Positions 16,567-25,648 of a stretch of 64,000 nucleotides of DNA are shown here, in pieces. The translations under genes were made by a program, and so were the position numbers. The notes under the pieces were generated by a model. It saw only the letters and a list, made by a program, of their open reading frames with translations. It did no database searches and had not been told where the DNA came from. This stretch comes from Actinomadura rudentiformis (GTDB lineage Bacteria > Actinomycetota > Actinomycetes > Streptosporangiales > Streptosporangiaceae), in NCBI RefSeq assembly GCF_008923185.1, contig NZ_WBMT01000032.1:1-64000 (forward strand), written 5' to 3'. Every line of letters begins with the position of its first letter. The first letter of the stretch is position 1.

Positions 16567-17522
16567 TCGATTTCCGTTATCACCTCGTCTCCATTGTCGC
16601 GATCTTCCTCGCGCTGGCCCTCGGCATCATCCTGGGCTCGACGACGCTCTCTCAGTCGGTCGCCGACGGCCTGCGCAACCAGGCCAACGACGCCAAGGAG
16701 CGCGGCGATCGGCTCCGCGCCGAGAACACGCAGCTGAGCAGGCAGATCAAGGGGGACGGGCAGTTCGCCCAGGCACTCGGCCCGCAGACCGTCGCCGAGC
16801 GGCTCAGGGGCCAGTCGGTGGTCTTCGTCGAGACGCCCGGCGCCGCCAGCGACGCGATCGAGCAGCTCAGCGACCTCGTGCAGAAGGCGGGCGCCTCGGT
16901 GACCGGCCGGGTGACGCTCCAGACGAAGTTCCTCGACGACAACCAGCAGACCCAGGTCGAGGAGCTCTCCAACCAGCTGAAGCCCGAGGGGGTCACATTC
17001 GCGGCGGAGGCCGACGCCTATGACAAGGCCGGTGCGGTCCTGGCCAGCGCGATCGTGACCAAGGACGCGGCCAAGGCGGGCCGGGAGGACACCTCCGGAG
17101 GGGCGATCCTCAACGGCTTCAAGCAGCTGGGTTACGTGACCACCAGCGGGAAGCCCGGTCAGCATGCGACACTCGCCGTCGTGATGGCACCCTCCACCCC
17201 GTACACGGGCACCGGCGGGGAGACCGACAACCAGGCGTTGCTCTCCCTCACCACCGCGCTCGACGCCGCCGACCGGGGGACCGCCCTCGGCGGTCCCAAC
17301 ACCGCGGCCCAGAAGGGCGGCGGCCTGATCGCCGCACTGCGCGGCTCCGACGCAGAGAAGAACGTCTCCTCCGTCGACGTCACCGACCAGCCCTCGGGCC
17401 GGGTCGTGATGATCCTGGCGCTCCAGGAGGAACTGGCGGGCAAGGCCGGCCAGTACGGCGTCGGGCCGGACGCGAGCGGCTACCTGCCCTCGCCCGCGCC
17501 CGTCGCGGGGAAGAGCGGGTGA
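16563..17522 (+). CDS. SteB/MctB-like membrane protein (annotated elsewhere as copper transporter)
   Basis: This 319-aa protein has one N-terminal membrane helix (YHLVSIVAIFLALALGIILG) directly after the start. A coiled-coil stretch rich in Gln, Arg and Glu follows, then a soluble domain with QSVVFVETPGA and AVVMAPSTPYTG. The family includes mycobacterial MctB (copper tolerance) and the SteA partner SteB. The four-base overlap with steA favours the division role here, but I cannot exclude a metal role. GTG 16563 is embedded in the steA stop. Confidence 0.82.
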   Translation: MIDFRYHLVSIVAIFLALALGIILGSTTLSQSVADGLRNQANDAKERGDRLRAENTQLSRQIKGDGQFAQALGPQTVAERLRGQSVVFVETPGAASDAIEQLSDLVQKAGASVTGRVTLQTKFLDDNQQTQVEELSNQLKPEGVTFAAEADAYDKAGAVLASAIVTKDAAKAGREDTSGGAILNGFKQLGYVTTSGKPGQHATLAVVMAPSTPYTGTGGETDNQALLSLTTALDAADRGTALGGPNTAAQKGGGLIAALRGSDAEKNVSSVDVTDQPSGRVVMILALQEELAGKAGQYGVGPDASGYLPSPAPVAGKSG

Positions 17523-18664
17523 CGGCGGTGCGGCGACTGCTCATCGGGACCGCCCTCGGCGCGGCCGCGGGCCGCGCGGCCTACCTTGCGCTGACGCGGC
17601 GCCCTCCCGGCATGAACGGGCTGCCCGGCGACGAGGTGTGGGGCCGTACGAACCATCGCGGTGAACCCGTCACCCTGCTGGAGGGGCCCGCGTTCGTCGC
17701 CGGAGCGGCGGCGGGCGGCCTGCTCACCCCAGGGCTCGGCGGCCGGATGCGCGCGGCCGTCCTGCTCGCGGGCGCCGGGTCGGGTCTTCTCGGCGGCTAT
17801 GACGATCTCGCGGGCACGACGTCGTCCCGTGGCTTCAAGGGGCACCTGGCCGCGCTCGCCCGCGGCGAGGTCACCAGCGGCGCCGTGAAGATCCTCGGCA
17901 TCGGCGCCACCGGTTTGGCGGCCGCTGCGATCGCCGGGTCCGGCGCCCCCAGCCGTCCCGGCCGCGTGCTCGACACCCTGGTGAACGGCGCGATCGTGGC
18001 GGGCGGCGCCAACCTCATGAACCTCTTCGACCTGCGCCCAGGCCGGGCGATCAAGGTCGGGCTGCTCACCGGCACGCCGCTGGCGCTGACCTCGTCCGGT
18101 GCCGCAGTGGTCGCCGCGCCGCTGGGCGCGGCCGCCGCGCTGCTCCCGGAGGACCTGGGCGAGCGGGCGATGCTCGGCGACACCGGCTCGAACGCCCTGG
18201 GTGCGCTGCTCGGCCTCGCCGCGACCCGGCTGGGCCGCGGCCCGCGCCTGGCGGTGCTCGCCGGTCTCGTCGGCCTCAACGGCGCCAGCGAGTTCGTCAG
18301 CTTCACCAAGGTGATCAAGCAGACCCCGGCGCTGGACTGGATCGACATGCTCGGCCGCCGCCCGGCCGAGCCGCCGCCCGCCCCCGCCGCCGAAGCCACC
18401 GCCGCCCCGGTGGCCGCCGTCTCCGAGCCTGAGCCGGTGCCCGCTGCCGAGCCCGCGTCCGCCGGGCCCGCTGGTGCCGAGCCTGCGTCCGCCGGGCCCG
18501 CTGGTGCCGAGCCTGCGTCCGCCGGGCCCGCAGATGCGGAGCCAGCGGCCACGGAGCCTGCGGCCGGCGAACCCGCGCGGCTGCGGCTGGTGGAGCCCGC
18601 GGGCGACCCGCGCCTGAGCGACCCGCGCCCTGGCGACCCGCGTGCGGGAGATCCCACGGTCTGA
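17519..18664 (+). CDS. MraY/WecA-like glycosyl-1-phosphate transferase homologue
   Basis: The 381-aa membrane protein has several hydrophobic helices and two of the family landmarks: GGYDDLAGT (catalytic Asp pair) and MLGDTGSNALG. The usual sugar-recognition motif (NxxNxxDGxxGLA) appears altered as NLMNLFDLRPGRAIK, so substrate or activity may differ from MraY. The C-terminal 100 residues are a proline/alanine/glutamate tail with three tandem ten-residue repeats. GTG 17519 overlaps the previous stop by four bases, and the next gene starts inside this one. Confidence 0.78.
   Translation: MTAVRRLLIGTALGAAAGRAAYLALTRRPPGMNGLPGDEVWGRTNHRGEPVTLLEGPAFVAGAAAGGLLTPGLGGRMRAAVLLAGAGSGLLGGYDDLAGTTSSRGFKGHLAALARGEVTSGAVKILGIGATGLAAAAIAGSGAPSRPGRVLDTLVNGAIVAGGANLMNLFDLRPGRAIKVGLLTGTPLALTSSGAAVVAAPLGAAAALLPEDLGERAMLGDTGSNALGALLGLAATRLGRGPRLAVLAGLVGLNGASEFVSFTKVIKQTPALDWIDMLGRRPAEPPPAPAAEATAAPVAAVSEPEPVPAAEPASAGPAGAEPASAGPAGAEPASAGPADAEPAATEPAAGEPARLRLVEPAGDPRLSDPRPGDPRAGDPTV
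18449..18538 (+). repeat. Three tandem 30-bp coding repeats (EPASAGPAGA)
   Basis: Units 18449-18478, 18479-18508 and 18509-18538 encode EPASAGPAGA-type decapeptides. The first two differ by one base and the third has drifted at its 3' end. The repeat is a flexible cytoplasmic tail. Confidence 0.9.
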
Positions 18665-20303
18665 CGGTCGCGGCACCTTGTCACCACGTCTCCGTCGTCT
18701 CAGCGGCGGCCTCACGCGCGGCATCGCCGGGGCCGCCGTCGTCATCGGGATCATCACCGTGCTGTCCCGGCTGGCGGGTTTCGGCCGTACGTACGCCTTC
18801 TCCCAGACGGTCACGACGTCGTGCCTGAGCCAGGCCTACTTCACCGCGACGCAGTTCCCGAGCATCGTCTACGAGATCGTGGCGGGCGGCGCGCTGGCCA
18901 GCATGGTCGTTCCCGTGCTCGCGGGCCCGGCCGAACGCGGTGACCGCGAGGCGGTGCGGCGCATCACCTCGGCGCTGCTGACCTGGATCGTCGTGCTGAT
19001 GGTGCCGCTGTCGCTGCTGATGGCGCTGCTCGCCGGCCCGGTCATGCGGCTGATGGTCGGCGGCGACCTGAGCGGCTGCTCCCGTTCGGGGATCGTCTCC
19101 GTCGGCACCGACATGCTGGCGATCATGGCGCCGCAGATGGTGATGTACGGGCTGTCGGTGGTGCTGTACGGCGTCCTGCAGTCGCACCGCCGTTTCGTGG
19201 CGCCCGCGCTCGCGCCGCTGATGTCCAGCCTCGTCGTGATCGGCGCCTACCTGGTCTTCGCGCCGCTCGGGCGCGGTTTCGAGAACGACCTTGAGCACTT
19301 GCCGCTCTCCGCCGAGCTGGTGTTGTCGATCGGCACCGCGATGGGCGGCGTCGCGATGGCGGTCACGGCGGGTATCGCGGCGTGGCGGCTGCGCTTGGGG
19401 CTCCGGCCGACGCTGAGCTTTCCCGACGGCGTCGCCGGCCGGGTGCGGCGGCTCGCCGTCGCCGGGCTCGCCACGGTGGCGGCGCAGCAACTCTCGGCGC
19501 TGCTGGTCGTCCGCCTGAGCTATGAGGGCACGGGCGGCGCCCTCGCCAACTACCAGTACGCCTGGGCGATCTATCTGCTGCCGTGGGCGATCCTCGCGGT
19601 GCCCATCGCGACCAGCGCGTTCCCGATGCTGTCCGCCCGCGAGAGCGAGGGCGACACCGGCCGCTTCGACCAGATCACGGCCGCGACCACCCGCGCCGTC
19701 GTCCTGGTCTCCTGCGCGGGCGCCGCCGCTCTCGTCGCGGTGGCACTGCCGGTCGCCGCGTTGTTCAACCCCGGTCAGCCGCTCCAGCAGGAGGTCCTCA
19801 GCCGCGCGGTGTACGCGTTCGCGCCGGGGCTGCTCGGCTACGGCCTGGTCGCCCACCTCGGCCGTGTGCTGTTCGCGTGCCACAGGGGCAGGATGGGCTC
19901 GCTCGCCATCGTCGTGGGATGGCTGGTGGTGATGGCCGCCGACCTCGTGCTCGTCCTTTCCGTGGACGAGAAGTGGGTCGTCGCCGCGCTCGGCTTCGGC
20001 AACGCGGCGGGGATGACCGTGGCCGGGACACTGCTGCTGGGAACGCTCGTGCGGGCCAGGGGCCGGGCGGCGGTGCAGGGCGTGCCGCGCGCGCTGGCCG
20101 CCGGTCTGGCCGGAGGCGGCGCGGGCGGTGCGGCGGGACACGCGACCGCGGCGGCGCTCGGCACCGGGGGCCAGGTCGTGAACGCCGGGGTCGGAGCGCT
20201 GGCGGGCCTGGTCGCGGCGGTGGTGTTCCTGGTGGTCGCATTCATGATCGACGGCCGGGATCTGCGGGCCGTACTCACCCGGAAGGTGGCGCGCAATGCC
20301 TGA
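18642..20303 (+). CDS. murJ: Murein biosynthesis integral membrane protein MurJ (lipid II flippase family)
   Basis: The 553-aa polytopic protein has about 14 predicted membrane helices. MurJ-type features are the early LSRLAGFGRTYAFSQ, the EIVAGGALASMVVPVLAGPAERGD region and AWAIYLLPWAILAVPIATSAFP. MurJ flips the peptidoglycan precursor lipid II. GTG 18642 overlaps the previous gene by 23 bases; TTG 18678 is a shorter option. Its last bases overlap the start of the glycosyltransferase. Confidence 0.92.
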   Translation: MREIPRSDGRGTLSPRLRRLSGGLTRGIAGAAVVIGIITVLSRLAGFGRTYAFSQTVTTSCLSQAYFTATQFPSIVYEIVAGGALASMVVPVLAGPAERGDREAVRRITSALLTWIVVLMVPLSLLMALLAGPVMRLMVGGDLSGCSRSGIVSVGTDMLAIMAPQMVMYGLSVVLYGVLQSHRRFVAPALAPLMSSLVVIGAYLVFAPLGRGFENDLEHLPLSAELVLSIGTAMGGVAMAVTAGIAAWRLRLGLRPTLSFPDGVAGRVRRLAVAGLATVAAQQLSALLVVRLSYEGTGGALANYQYAWAIYLLPWAILAVPIATSAFPMLSARESEGDTGRFDQITAATTRAVVLVSCAGAAALVAVALPVAALFNPGQPLQQEVLSRAVYAFAPGLLGYGLVAHLGRVLFACHRGRMGSLAIVVGWLVVMAADLVLVLSVDEKWVVAALGFGNAAGMTVAGTLLLGTLVRARGRAAVQGVPRALAAGLAGGGAGGAAGHATAAALGTGGQVVNAGVGALAGLVAAVVFLVVAFMIDGRDLRAVLTRKVARNA

Positions 20304-21552
20304 CCGCGAAATGTCCGACCGTCCGCTGTCCGAGCAAGCGAGGGCCGGGAAGGGGCTGACCGGCCTGCGGGTCGCGCTCGTGCTGGGGACCAGCGCCGGC
20401 GGGGTGGGGCGCCACGTGCTGTCCACGGCCGCCGGGATGGTCGCGGCAGGGGCCCGCGTCCTGGTGTGCGGGCCCGCCGCGACCGAGGAGCTGTTCTCGT
20501 TCACCGGGGTGGGCGCCCGGTTCGCCGAGGTCGATCTCGCCGATCGCCCGCGCCCGCTGAACGACGCCAAGGCGGTTCGGAGACTGCGCACGCTGCTGCG
20601 CGATGCCGACGTCGTCCACGCGCACGGCCTGCGCGCCGGGGCGCTGGCGGTCGCCGCGAGCGCCCGGATCGCGCCAGGCCCCTTGCGGTTCTCCAAGGGC
20701 GGGCCTCCGCTGGTCGTGACCCTCCACAACGCGGTCATCGCCGGTGGCAGGACCGCCGCGGTCTATGGCGCGCTCGAACGGGTCGTCGCGCGCGGCGCGG
20801 ACGTGGTGCTGGGCGTGTCGCCGGATCTCGAAGACCGGATGCGAGCCCTCGGGGCGCGGTCGGTCGGGCACGCGCTCGTACCCGCGCCGCCTCCCCGGAC
20901 GCAGCCCGGCCCCGCCGCGCGGGCGGACGTGCGAGCGGAGCTCGGCGTGGGGGAGCGGCCTCTGATCCTCACGGTGGCACGGCTCGCGGACCAGAAGGGG
21001 CTTCCCACGCTGCTGGACGCCGCCGCGGCCTGGGGACGCCGCGCGCCTGCCCCGCTGGTCGTGATCGCCGGTGACGGCCCGCTCGAAGCCGAGCTCCAGG
21101 CCCGGATCGAGGCCGACGACCTCCCGGTGCGGCTCGTGGGCCGGCGTTCGGACGTTCCGGACCTCCTCGCCGCCTCCGACGTCGCCGTGGTGCCGAGCGT
21201 CTGGGAGGGCCAGCCGCTGATCGTCCAGGAGATCCTCCGCGCAGGACGGCCGCTGGTCGCAACCCGTGTCGGCGGGATCCCGACGATGGTCGGGGCGGAA
21301 GGGCCGGCGGCGGGCGGTCCGGGATCCGGTGAGCCGTTGCTGCACGGGCCTGAGAGCGACGCCGCGCTGCTGGTGCCGCCGGGGGACGCCCAGGCGCTGG
21401 AACGGGCCGTCAGCCGCATCCTGGACGATCCCGCTCTGGCCGTACGGCTCGGGGCGGCGGCGGCCCAGCGGGCGACGGCGCTCCCGACCGAGGCCGACGC
21501 CGTCGACCAGCTCACCGGCCTCTATCTCGAACTCCACGCCAAAGCCCCTTAG
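20296..21552 (+). CDS. Glycosyltransferase family 4 (GT-B)
   Basis: The 418-aa GT-B enzyme has an N-terminal glycine loop (GTSAGGVGRHVLSTAAGM) and a C-terminal donor-binding domain. That domain has LILTVARLADQKGLPTLLDA, VIAGDGPLEAELQ and VVPSVWEGQPLIVQEILRAGRPL, which is the GT4 E-x7-E region. Acceptor and sugar are unknown. It overlaps the murJ stop by eight bases, so it is likely part of the envelope operon starting near steA. The operon appears to end here. Confidence 0.85.
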   Translation: MPDREMSDRPLSEQARAGKGLTGLRVALVLGTSAGGVGRHVLSTAAGMVAAGARVLVCGPAATEELFSFTGVGARFAEVDLADRPRPLNDAKAVRRLRTLLRDADVVHAHGLRAGALAVAASARIAPGPLRFSKGGPPLVVTLHNAVIAGGRTAAVYGALERVVARGADVVLGVSPDLEDRMRALGARSVGHALVPAPPPRTQPGPAARADVRAELGVGERPLILTVARLADQKGLPTLLDAAAAWGRRAPAPLVVIAGDGPLEAELQARIEADDLPVRLVGRRSDVPDLLAASDVAVVPSVWEGQPLIVQEILRAGRPLVATRVGGIPTMVGAEGPAAGGPGSGEPLLHGPESDAALLVPPGDAQALERAVSRILDDPALAVRLGAAAAQRATALPTEADAVDQLTGLYLELHAKAP

Positions 21553-21659
21553 ACGACACCAACGCGGGCAGAGTTCGCGCCTTCCACGGCGAGTTTCGGG
21601 TTTTTCGGAAAAAGTTCCCGCAGCCGGGAACGGAAAGATCGCGATCCGCGTTGGAGAGG

Positions 21660-21791
21660 AGTAGTGGAGGGGAGTATCCCTGCGCGGCGGTCTCGTCAAC
21701 ACGGTCGATCCATATCGACCCGGGGCCGTCGGCCTGCCAGCCCAGGCGGGAGAGACCTCCGGCGCTTCACCATGCCGCCGGAGGTGTCACG
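21660..21791 (+). promoter_or_regulatory. yybP-ykoY (manganese) riboswitch controlling the TerC gene
   Basis: The leader has the conserved elements of the yybP-ykoY aptamer: GGGGAGTA (21669-21676), CGTCAACACGG (21694-21704) and the closing GAGACC (21752-21757). The closing strand continues as ACCTCCGGCG (21755-21764), which is perfectly complementary to CGCCGGAGGT (21776-21785). That second segment contains the GGAGG Shine-Dalgarno of the TTG start at 21792. GGAGG at 21666-21670 could instead pair with CCTCC to form P1. This predicts a translational switch in which metal binding frees the ribosome site. The class is known to sense Mn2+ and to precede TerC-family genes. Confidence 0.88.
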
Positions 21792-22793
21792 TTGAACGTA
21801 TCGCCATGGGTGTGGGCCCTGACCCTGATCGGGATCCTCGCCATCATCACGGTCGACCTGTTCGTCATCAACAGGGACGAGACCAAGGAGTTCACCACTC
21901 GCAGGGCCGCCTTCTGGTCGGTCGTCTACATCGGCCTGGCCGTCGTGTTCGGCATCGGCGTCTGGATCTTCTCGGGCGGTCGCTACGCGGCCGAGTACTT
22001 CGGCGGCTTCGTCACCGAGAAGAGCCTCAGCGTCGACAATCTCTTCGTCTTCATGGTGATCCTCGCGAGGTTCGCCGTGCCCAAGCAGGCGCAGCACAAG
22101 GTGCTCATGGTCGGCATCGTGATCGCGCTGGTGCTGAGGGGCATCTTCATCGCCGTCGGCGCGGCGGCCATCTCCCAGTTCACCTGGGTCTTCTTCATCT
22201 TCGGCGGCATCCTGATCTGGACCGCCATCGGCCTGGTGCGCGGCGACGACGAGGACGAGTTCAAGGAGAACCGCCTGCTCCTGATGGCCAAGCGGTTCAT
22301 CCCCACGACCGACGCCTACGAGGGCGACAAGATCGTCACCAAGCGGGACGGCCGCCGCATGGTCACGCCGCTGCTCATCGTGATGATCGCGATCGGCTCC
22401 ACCGACGTGCTGTTCGCGCTGGACTCGATTCCCGCGATCTTCGGCCTGACCACCGAGCCCTACCTGGTCTTCACCGCCAACGCGTTCGCCCTGATGGGAC
22501 TGGTGCAGCTCTACTTCCTGCTCGGCGGGCTCGCCGAGCGCCTGGTCTATCTCAGCCACGGACTGGCGTTCATCCTCGGCTTCATCGGCGTCAAGCTGGT
22601 CTTCCACGCGATGCACGAGTACGGCGTGTCCTGGGCGCCGGAGATCCCGATCTGGCTGTCCCTCGGCGTGATCGGCGGCACCCTCGTCGCGGTGACGGTC
22701 GCCAGCCTCGTCTCCCCGAAGCGCCCGGCCAAGGGCGCCGTGGACGACACGGCCGGCAAGCGGGCCCCGGCCCTGGAGTCGGATTCGGTGTGA
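21792..22793 (+). CDS. TerC/Alx family integral membrane protein (likely Mn2+ exporter)
   Basis: The 333-aa protein has about nine membrane helices, and the family hallmarks FVTEKSLSVDNLFVFMVIL and IGSTDVLFALDSIPAIFGLT carry the buried Asp residues. TerC/Alx members export manganese or load it onto secreted enzymes. The start is TTG 21792, with GGAGG seven bases upstream; longer ATG-initiated forms run through the riboswitch and are rejected. A hydrophilic tail of about 25 residues ends the protein. Confidence 0.92.
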   Translation: MNVSPWVWALTLIGILAIITVDLFVINRDETKEFTTRRAAFWSVVYIGLAVVFGIGVWIFSGGRYAAEYFGGFVTEKSLSVDNLFVFMVILARFAVPKQAQHKVLMVGIVIALVLRGIFIAVGAAAISQFTWVFFIFGGILIWTAIGLVRGDDEDEFKENRLLLMAKRFIPTTDAYEGDKIVTKRDGRRMVTPLLIVMIAIGSTDVLFALDSIPAIFGLTTEPYLVFTANAFALMGLVQLYFLLGGLAERLVYLSHGLAFILGFIGVKLVFHAMHEYGVSWAPEIPIWLSLGVIGGTLVAVTVASLVSPKRPAKGAVDDTAGKRAPALESDSV

Positions 22794-22820
22794 GAGTAAG
22801 GTCACTCCCGCAGGGGACCA

Positions 22821-22854
22821 GAACGCTGTTCTAGAATTGGGGTCAACAGCGTTC
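22821..22854 (+). promoter_or_regulatory. 10-bp inverted repeat operator upstream of the acyl-CoA dehydrogenase
   Basis: GAACGCTGTT (22821-22830) and AACAGCGTTC (22845-22854) form a perfect inverted repeat with a 14-base spacer. The left arm also makes a compact palindrome, AGAACGCTGTTCT (22820-22832). The site lies 52-85 bases before the start codon, as expected for a TetR-type repressor operator. Confidence 0.65.
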
Positions 22855-22906
22855 GCGGAGCTGCCCTGGTTCTGGAACGGCAAGCGGGTCTGGGAGAAGG
22901 TGACGA

Positions 22907-25102
22907 ATGGCCATCGGGCTGACCGAGGAGCACGAGGCGCTCGCCGATTCTGTTCGGGGGTTCGCCGAGCGCAACATTCCGGCGACCGTGGTGCGCGCCG
23001 CACTGGAGGCGGACGAGGAGACCAGGCCGTCGTTCTGGCCGGCCCTGGCCGAACAGGGCCTGCTGGGCCTGCACCTGGAAGAGGAGCACGGCGGGCAGGG
23101 CTTCGGGCTGCTCGAACTGGCCGTGGTCGTGGAGGAGCTGGGCCGGGCCGCCGCGCCCGGCCCGTTCCTGCCCACGGTGCTCGCGAGCGCCGTGGTGAAC
23201 GTCTCCAGCAACGCCAAGGCGCGCGGCGAGCTGCTCCCCCTGCTCGCCGAGGGCGAGAAGACCGCCGCGGTCGCGCTGTCGGGCTCGCTCACCGGCCGCC
23301 GCGACGGAGACGCGCTGGTGGTCGGCGGGAGCGCCGCCACGGTGCTCGGCGCCTCGCTCGCCGACGTGATCGTGCTGCCGGTGGCGACCGGCGACGGCGA
23401 GCAGTGGGTGGCGGTCGACGCCGCCGACGTGACCGTCACGCCGGTGGAGAGCCTCGACAAGGTGCGCCGCGTCGCCAAAGTGGACGTGGCCGAGATCGCC
23501 CTGGCCGCCGACCGCGTCCTGGACGGCGTCACCACCGCGCAGGTCCGCGATCTCGCGGCGGCGCTGTTCGGCGCCGAGGCCGCGGGCCTGACCGGCTGGC
23601 TGGTCACGACCGCGGCCGAGTACGCCAAGGTGCGCGAGCAGTTCGGCCGGCCGATCGGCCAGTTCCAGGGCGTCAAGCACAAGGCCGCCCGGATGCTGAT
23701 CGCGTCCGAGCAGGCCCGCGCCGCCGCCTGGGACGCCGCCCGCGCGCTGGACGAGGGCGCCGAGGAAGCCGGCTTCGCCGCCGCCGTGGCCGCCGTCATC
23801 TCCGCCGACGCCGGTGTGCAGACCGCTCGCGACGCCATCCAGATCCTCGGCGGCATCGGCTTCACCTGGGAGCATGATGCGCACATCTACCTGCGCCGGG
23901 CGCTGACCCTGCGGGCGCTGCTCGGCGGCTCCAAGGGCTGGGCGGCCAAGGTCGCCGAGCTCGCCCTGGCGGGCGGGCGCCGTCCCGTCGAGCTGGAGCT
24001 GGACGACGACACCCAGCCGCTGCGCGAGCGCATCCGCGCCGAGATCGCCGAGCTCGCCGCGATCACTGACAAGAACGAGCGCAACGCCGCGATGGGCGAC
24101 AACGGCTGGACCGTGCCGCACTTTCCCGAACCGTGGGGACGCGGCGCCGGCCCGGTCGAGCAGATCCTCATCCAGCAGGAGCTCAAGGCCGCCAAGGTCA
24201 AGGCCCCCAACCTGGTGATCGGTGCCTGGCTGGTGCCGTCGCTGGTGCGCTACGGCAGCGACGAGCAGAAGGAACGGTTCCTGCGGCCGACGCTGCGCGG
24301 CGAGATGGTCTGGTGCCAGCTGTTCAGCGAGCCGGGCGCCGGCTCCGACCTCGCGTCCCTCTCGATGAAGGCCGAGCGCGTCGAGGGCGGCTGGAGGCTC
24401 ACCGGGCAGAAGATCTGGACGTCGGTCGCGCAGTTCGCCCAGTGGGGCTTCTGCATCGCCCGTACGGATCCGGACGCGCCCAAGCACGACGGCATCACCT
24501 ACTTCCTGGTCGACATGAAGTCCGAGGGCGTCGACGTACGGCCGCTCAAGGAGCTCACCGGCGAGTCCCTCTTCAACGAGGTGTTCCTCGACGGCGTCTT
24601 CGTCCCGGACGACTGTGTCGTGGGCGAGGTCAACCAGGGCTGGCAGGTCACCCGCAACACCCTCAGCAACGAGCGCGTGTCGCTGTCCACGGGCGGCGGC
24701 ATGGGCATGGGCGTGCCGGAGCTGCTGGCCTTCTTCAAGGACAGGGAGCTGGACGCGGTCGCCACGGCCGAGGTCGGCAAGCTCGTCGCCCAAGGCCAGT
24801 CCATCGACCTGCTCGGCCTGCGCACGACGCTCAAGCAGCTGAACGGGGTGGAGCCCGGCGCGGAGGCGAGCGTCCGCAAGCTCCTCGGCGTGCAGTTCAA
24901 CCAGGACGTGGCCGACTACTGCTGGGCGGCGCAGGGCGAGGCGGCGGCGACCCAGGTGCCGATGGCCGAAACCGGCATCGTCGCCCGCGCGATGTTGTTC
25001 AGCAGGGCGATGACCATCTACGGCGGGACGACCGAGGTGCAGCTCAACATCATCGGTGAGCGGCTGCTCGGCCTGCCCCGTGACCCCGAGCCCGGGAAGT
25101 AG
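22907..25102 (+). CDS. Two-domain acyl-CoA dehydrogenase (FadE fusion)
   Basis: The 731-aa protein holds two acyl-CoA dehydrogenase units in tandem. Domain 1 (about 1-365) ends with IQILGGIGFTWEHDAHIYLRR. Domain 2 (about 370-731) has LFSEPGAGSDLASL, WTSVAQFAQWGFCIART and the terminal YGGTTEVQLNIIGERLLGLP. Fused dehydrogenases of this size (FadE34-like) act on steroid-side-chain or branched acyl-CoA in actinomycetes, so FAD-dependent alpha,beta-oxidation is expected. ATG 22907 follows AGAAGG. An operator-like inverted repeat sits just upstream. Confidence 0.88.
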   Translation: MAIGLTEEHEALADSVRGFAERNIPATVVRAALEADEETRPSFWPALAEQGLLGLHLEEEHGGQGFGLLELAVVVEELGRAAAPGPFLPTVLASAVVNVSSNAKARGELLPLLAEGEKTAAVALSGSLTGRRDGDALVVGGSAATVLGASLADVIVLPVATGDGEQWVAVDAADVTVTPVESLDKVRRVAKVDVAEIALAADRVLDGVTTAQVRDLAAALFGAEAAGLTGWLVTTAAEYAKVREQFGRPIGQFQGVKHKAARMLIASEQARAAAWDAARALDEGAEEAGFAAAVAAVISADAGVQTARDAIQILGGIGFTWEHDAHIYLRRALTLRALLGGSKGWAAKVAELALAGGRRPVELELDDDTQPLRERIRAEIAELAAITDKNERNAAMGDNGWTVPHFPEPWGRGAGPVEQILIQQELKAAKVKAPNLVIGAWLVPSLVRYGSDEQKERFLRPTLRGEMVWCQLFSEPGAGSDLASLSMKAERVEGGWRLTGQKIWTSVAQFAQWGFCIARTDPDAPKHDGITYFLVDMKSEGVDVRPLKELTGESLFNEVFLDGVFVPDDCVVGEVNQGWQVTRNTLSNERVSLSTGGGMGMGVPELLAFFKDRELDAVATAEVGKLVAQGQSIDLLGLRTTLKQLNGVEPGAEASVRKLLGVQFNQDVADYCWAAQGEAAATQVPMAETGIVARAMLFSRAMTIYGGTTEVQLNIIGERLLGLPRDPEPGK

Positions 25103-25133
25103 GGCCCGGGTGGCGGCGCCCCGGCCGGTGGGC

Positions 25134-25496
25134 TCAGCCGCGCCGGGGACGCAGCGCGTGCGCGACGTTGATCGCCACTATCGAGAACCACACGATGCAC
25201 AGGGCGCCCATCCCCTCGTTCACCACCGCGATGGCGCTCAGCGGGATGGCCGCCACCAGGGAGACGATGGCGAGCGCGAGGTCGGCGCCGCCGCCGGTGC
25301 CCGTCCGCCGCGGCGGGGGCGGCGCGTACGCGGGCGCCGGCGCGGGGCGCGGATGACCGGCCATGCGCGCGTCGAACGTCTGCTCGATCCGGTCGACGAC
25401 CGACTCGATGAAGGCGTCGTCGTACTCGGGACCCAGCTCGCGCCGGGCGGCGAGTGCCGCGGCGAGGTCGTCCCGGGGCAGGCGTGGAGTCGTCAT
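25134..25496 (-). CDS. Small two-helix membrane protein
   Basis: The 120-aa protein has a soluble N-terminal helix region (LAAALAARRELGPEYDDAFI ESVVDRIEQTF), then a proline-rich linker. Two membrane helices follow near the C-terminus (ADLALAIVSLVAAIPLSAIA and GALCIVWFSIVAINVAHAL). I do not recognise a named family, though similar proteins with a helix, linker and membrane pair are common in actinomycetes. It converges on the dehydrogenase gene. Confidence 0.75.
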   Translation of the reverse strand: MTTPRLPRDDLAAALAARRELGPEYDDAFIESVVDRIEQTFDARMAGHPRPAPAPAYAPPPPRRTGTGGGADLALAIVSLVAAIPLSAIAVVNEGMGALCIVWFSIVAINVAHALRPRRG

Positions 25497-25648
25497 TCTT
25501 CGGTTATAGGCCGCCGATCCGCCCGGTGGCTTCCCTCCTGGGAGCGAAACGTCCAGTACCTCCCAGGGATGAGGGGGCCGGGGAGCTACGCGCCGGTAAA
25601 CTGCCGACTTCTTCGTCCTTCCTCCCTTATCTCCTCCCGGAGGTCCAC

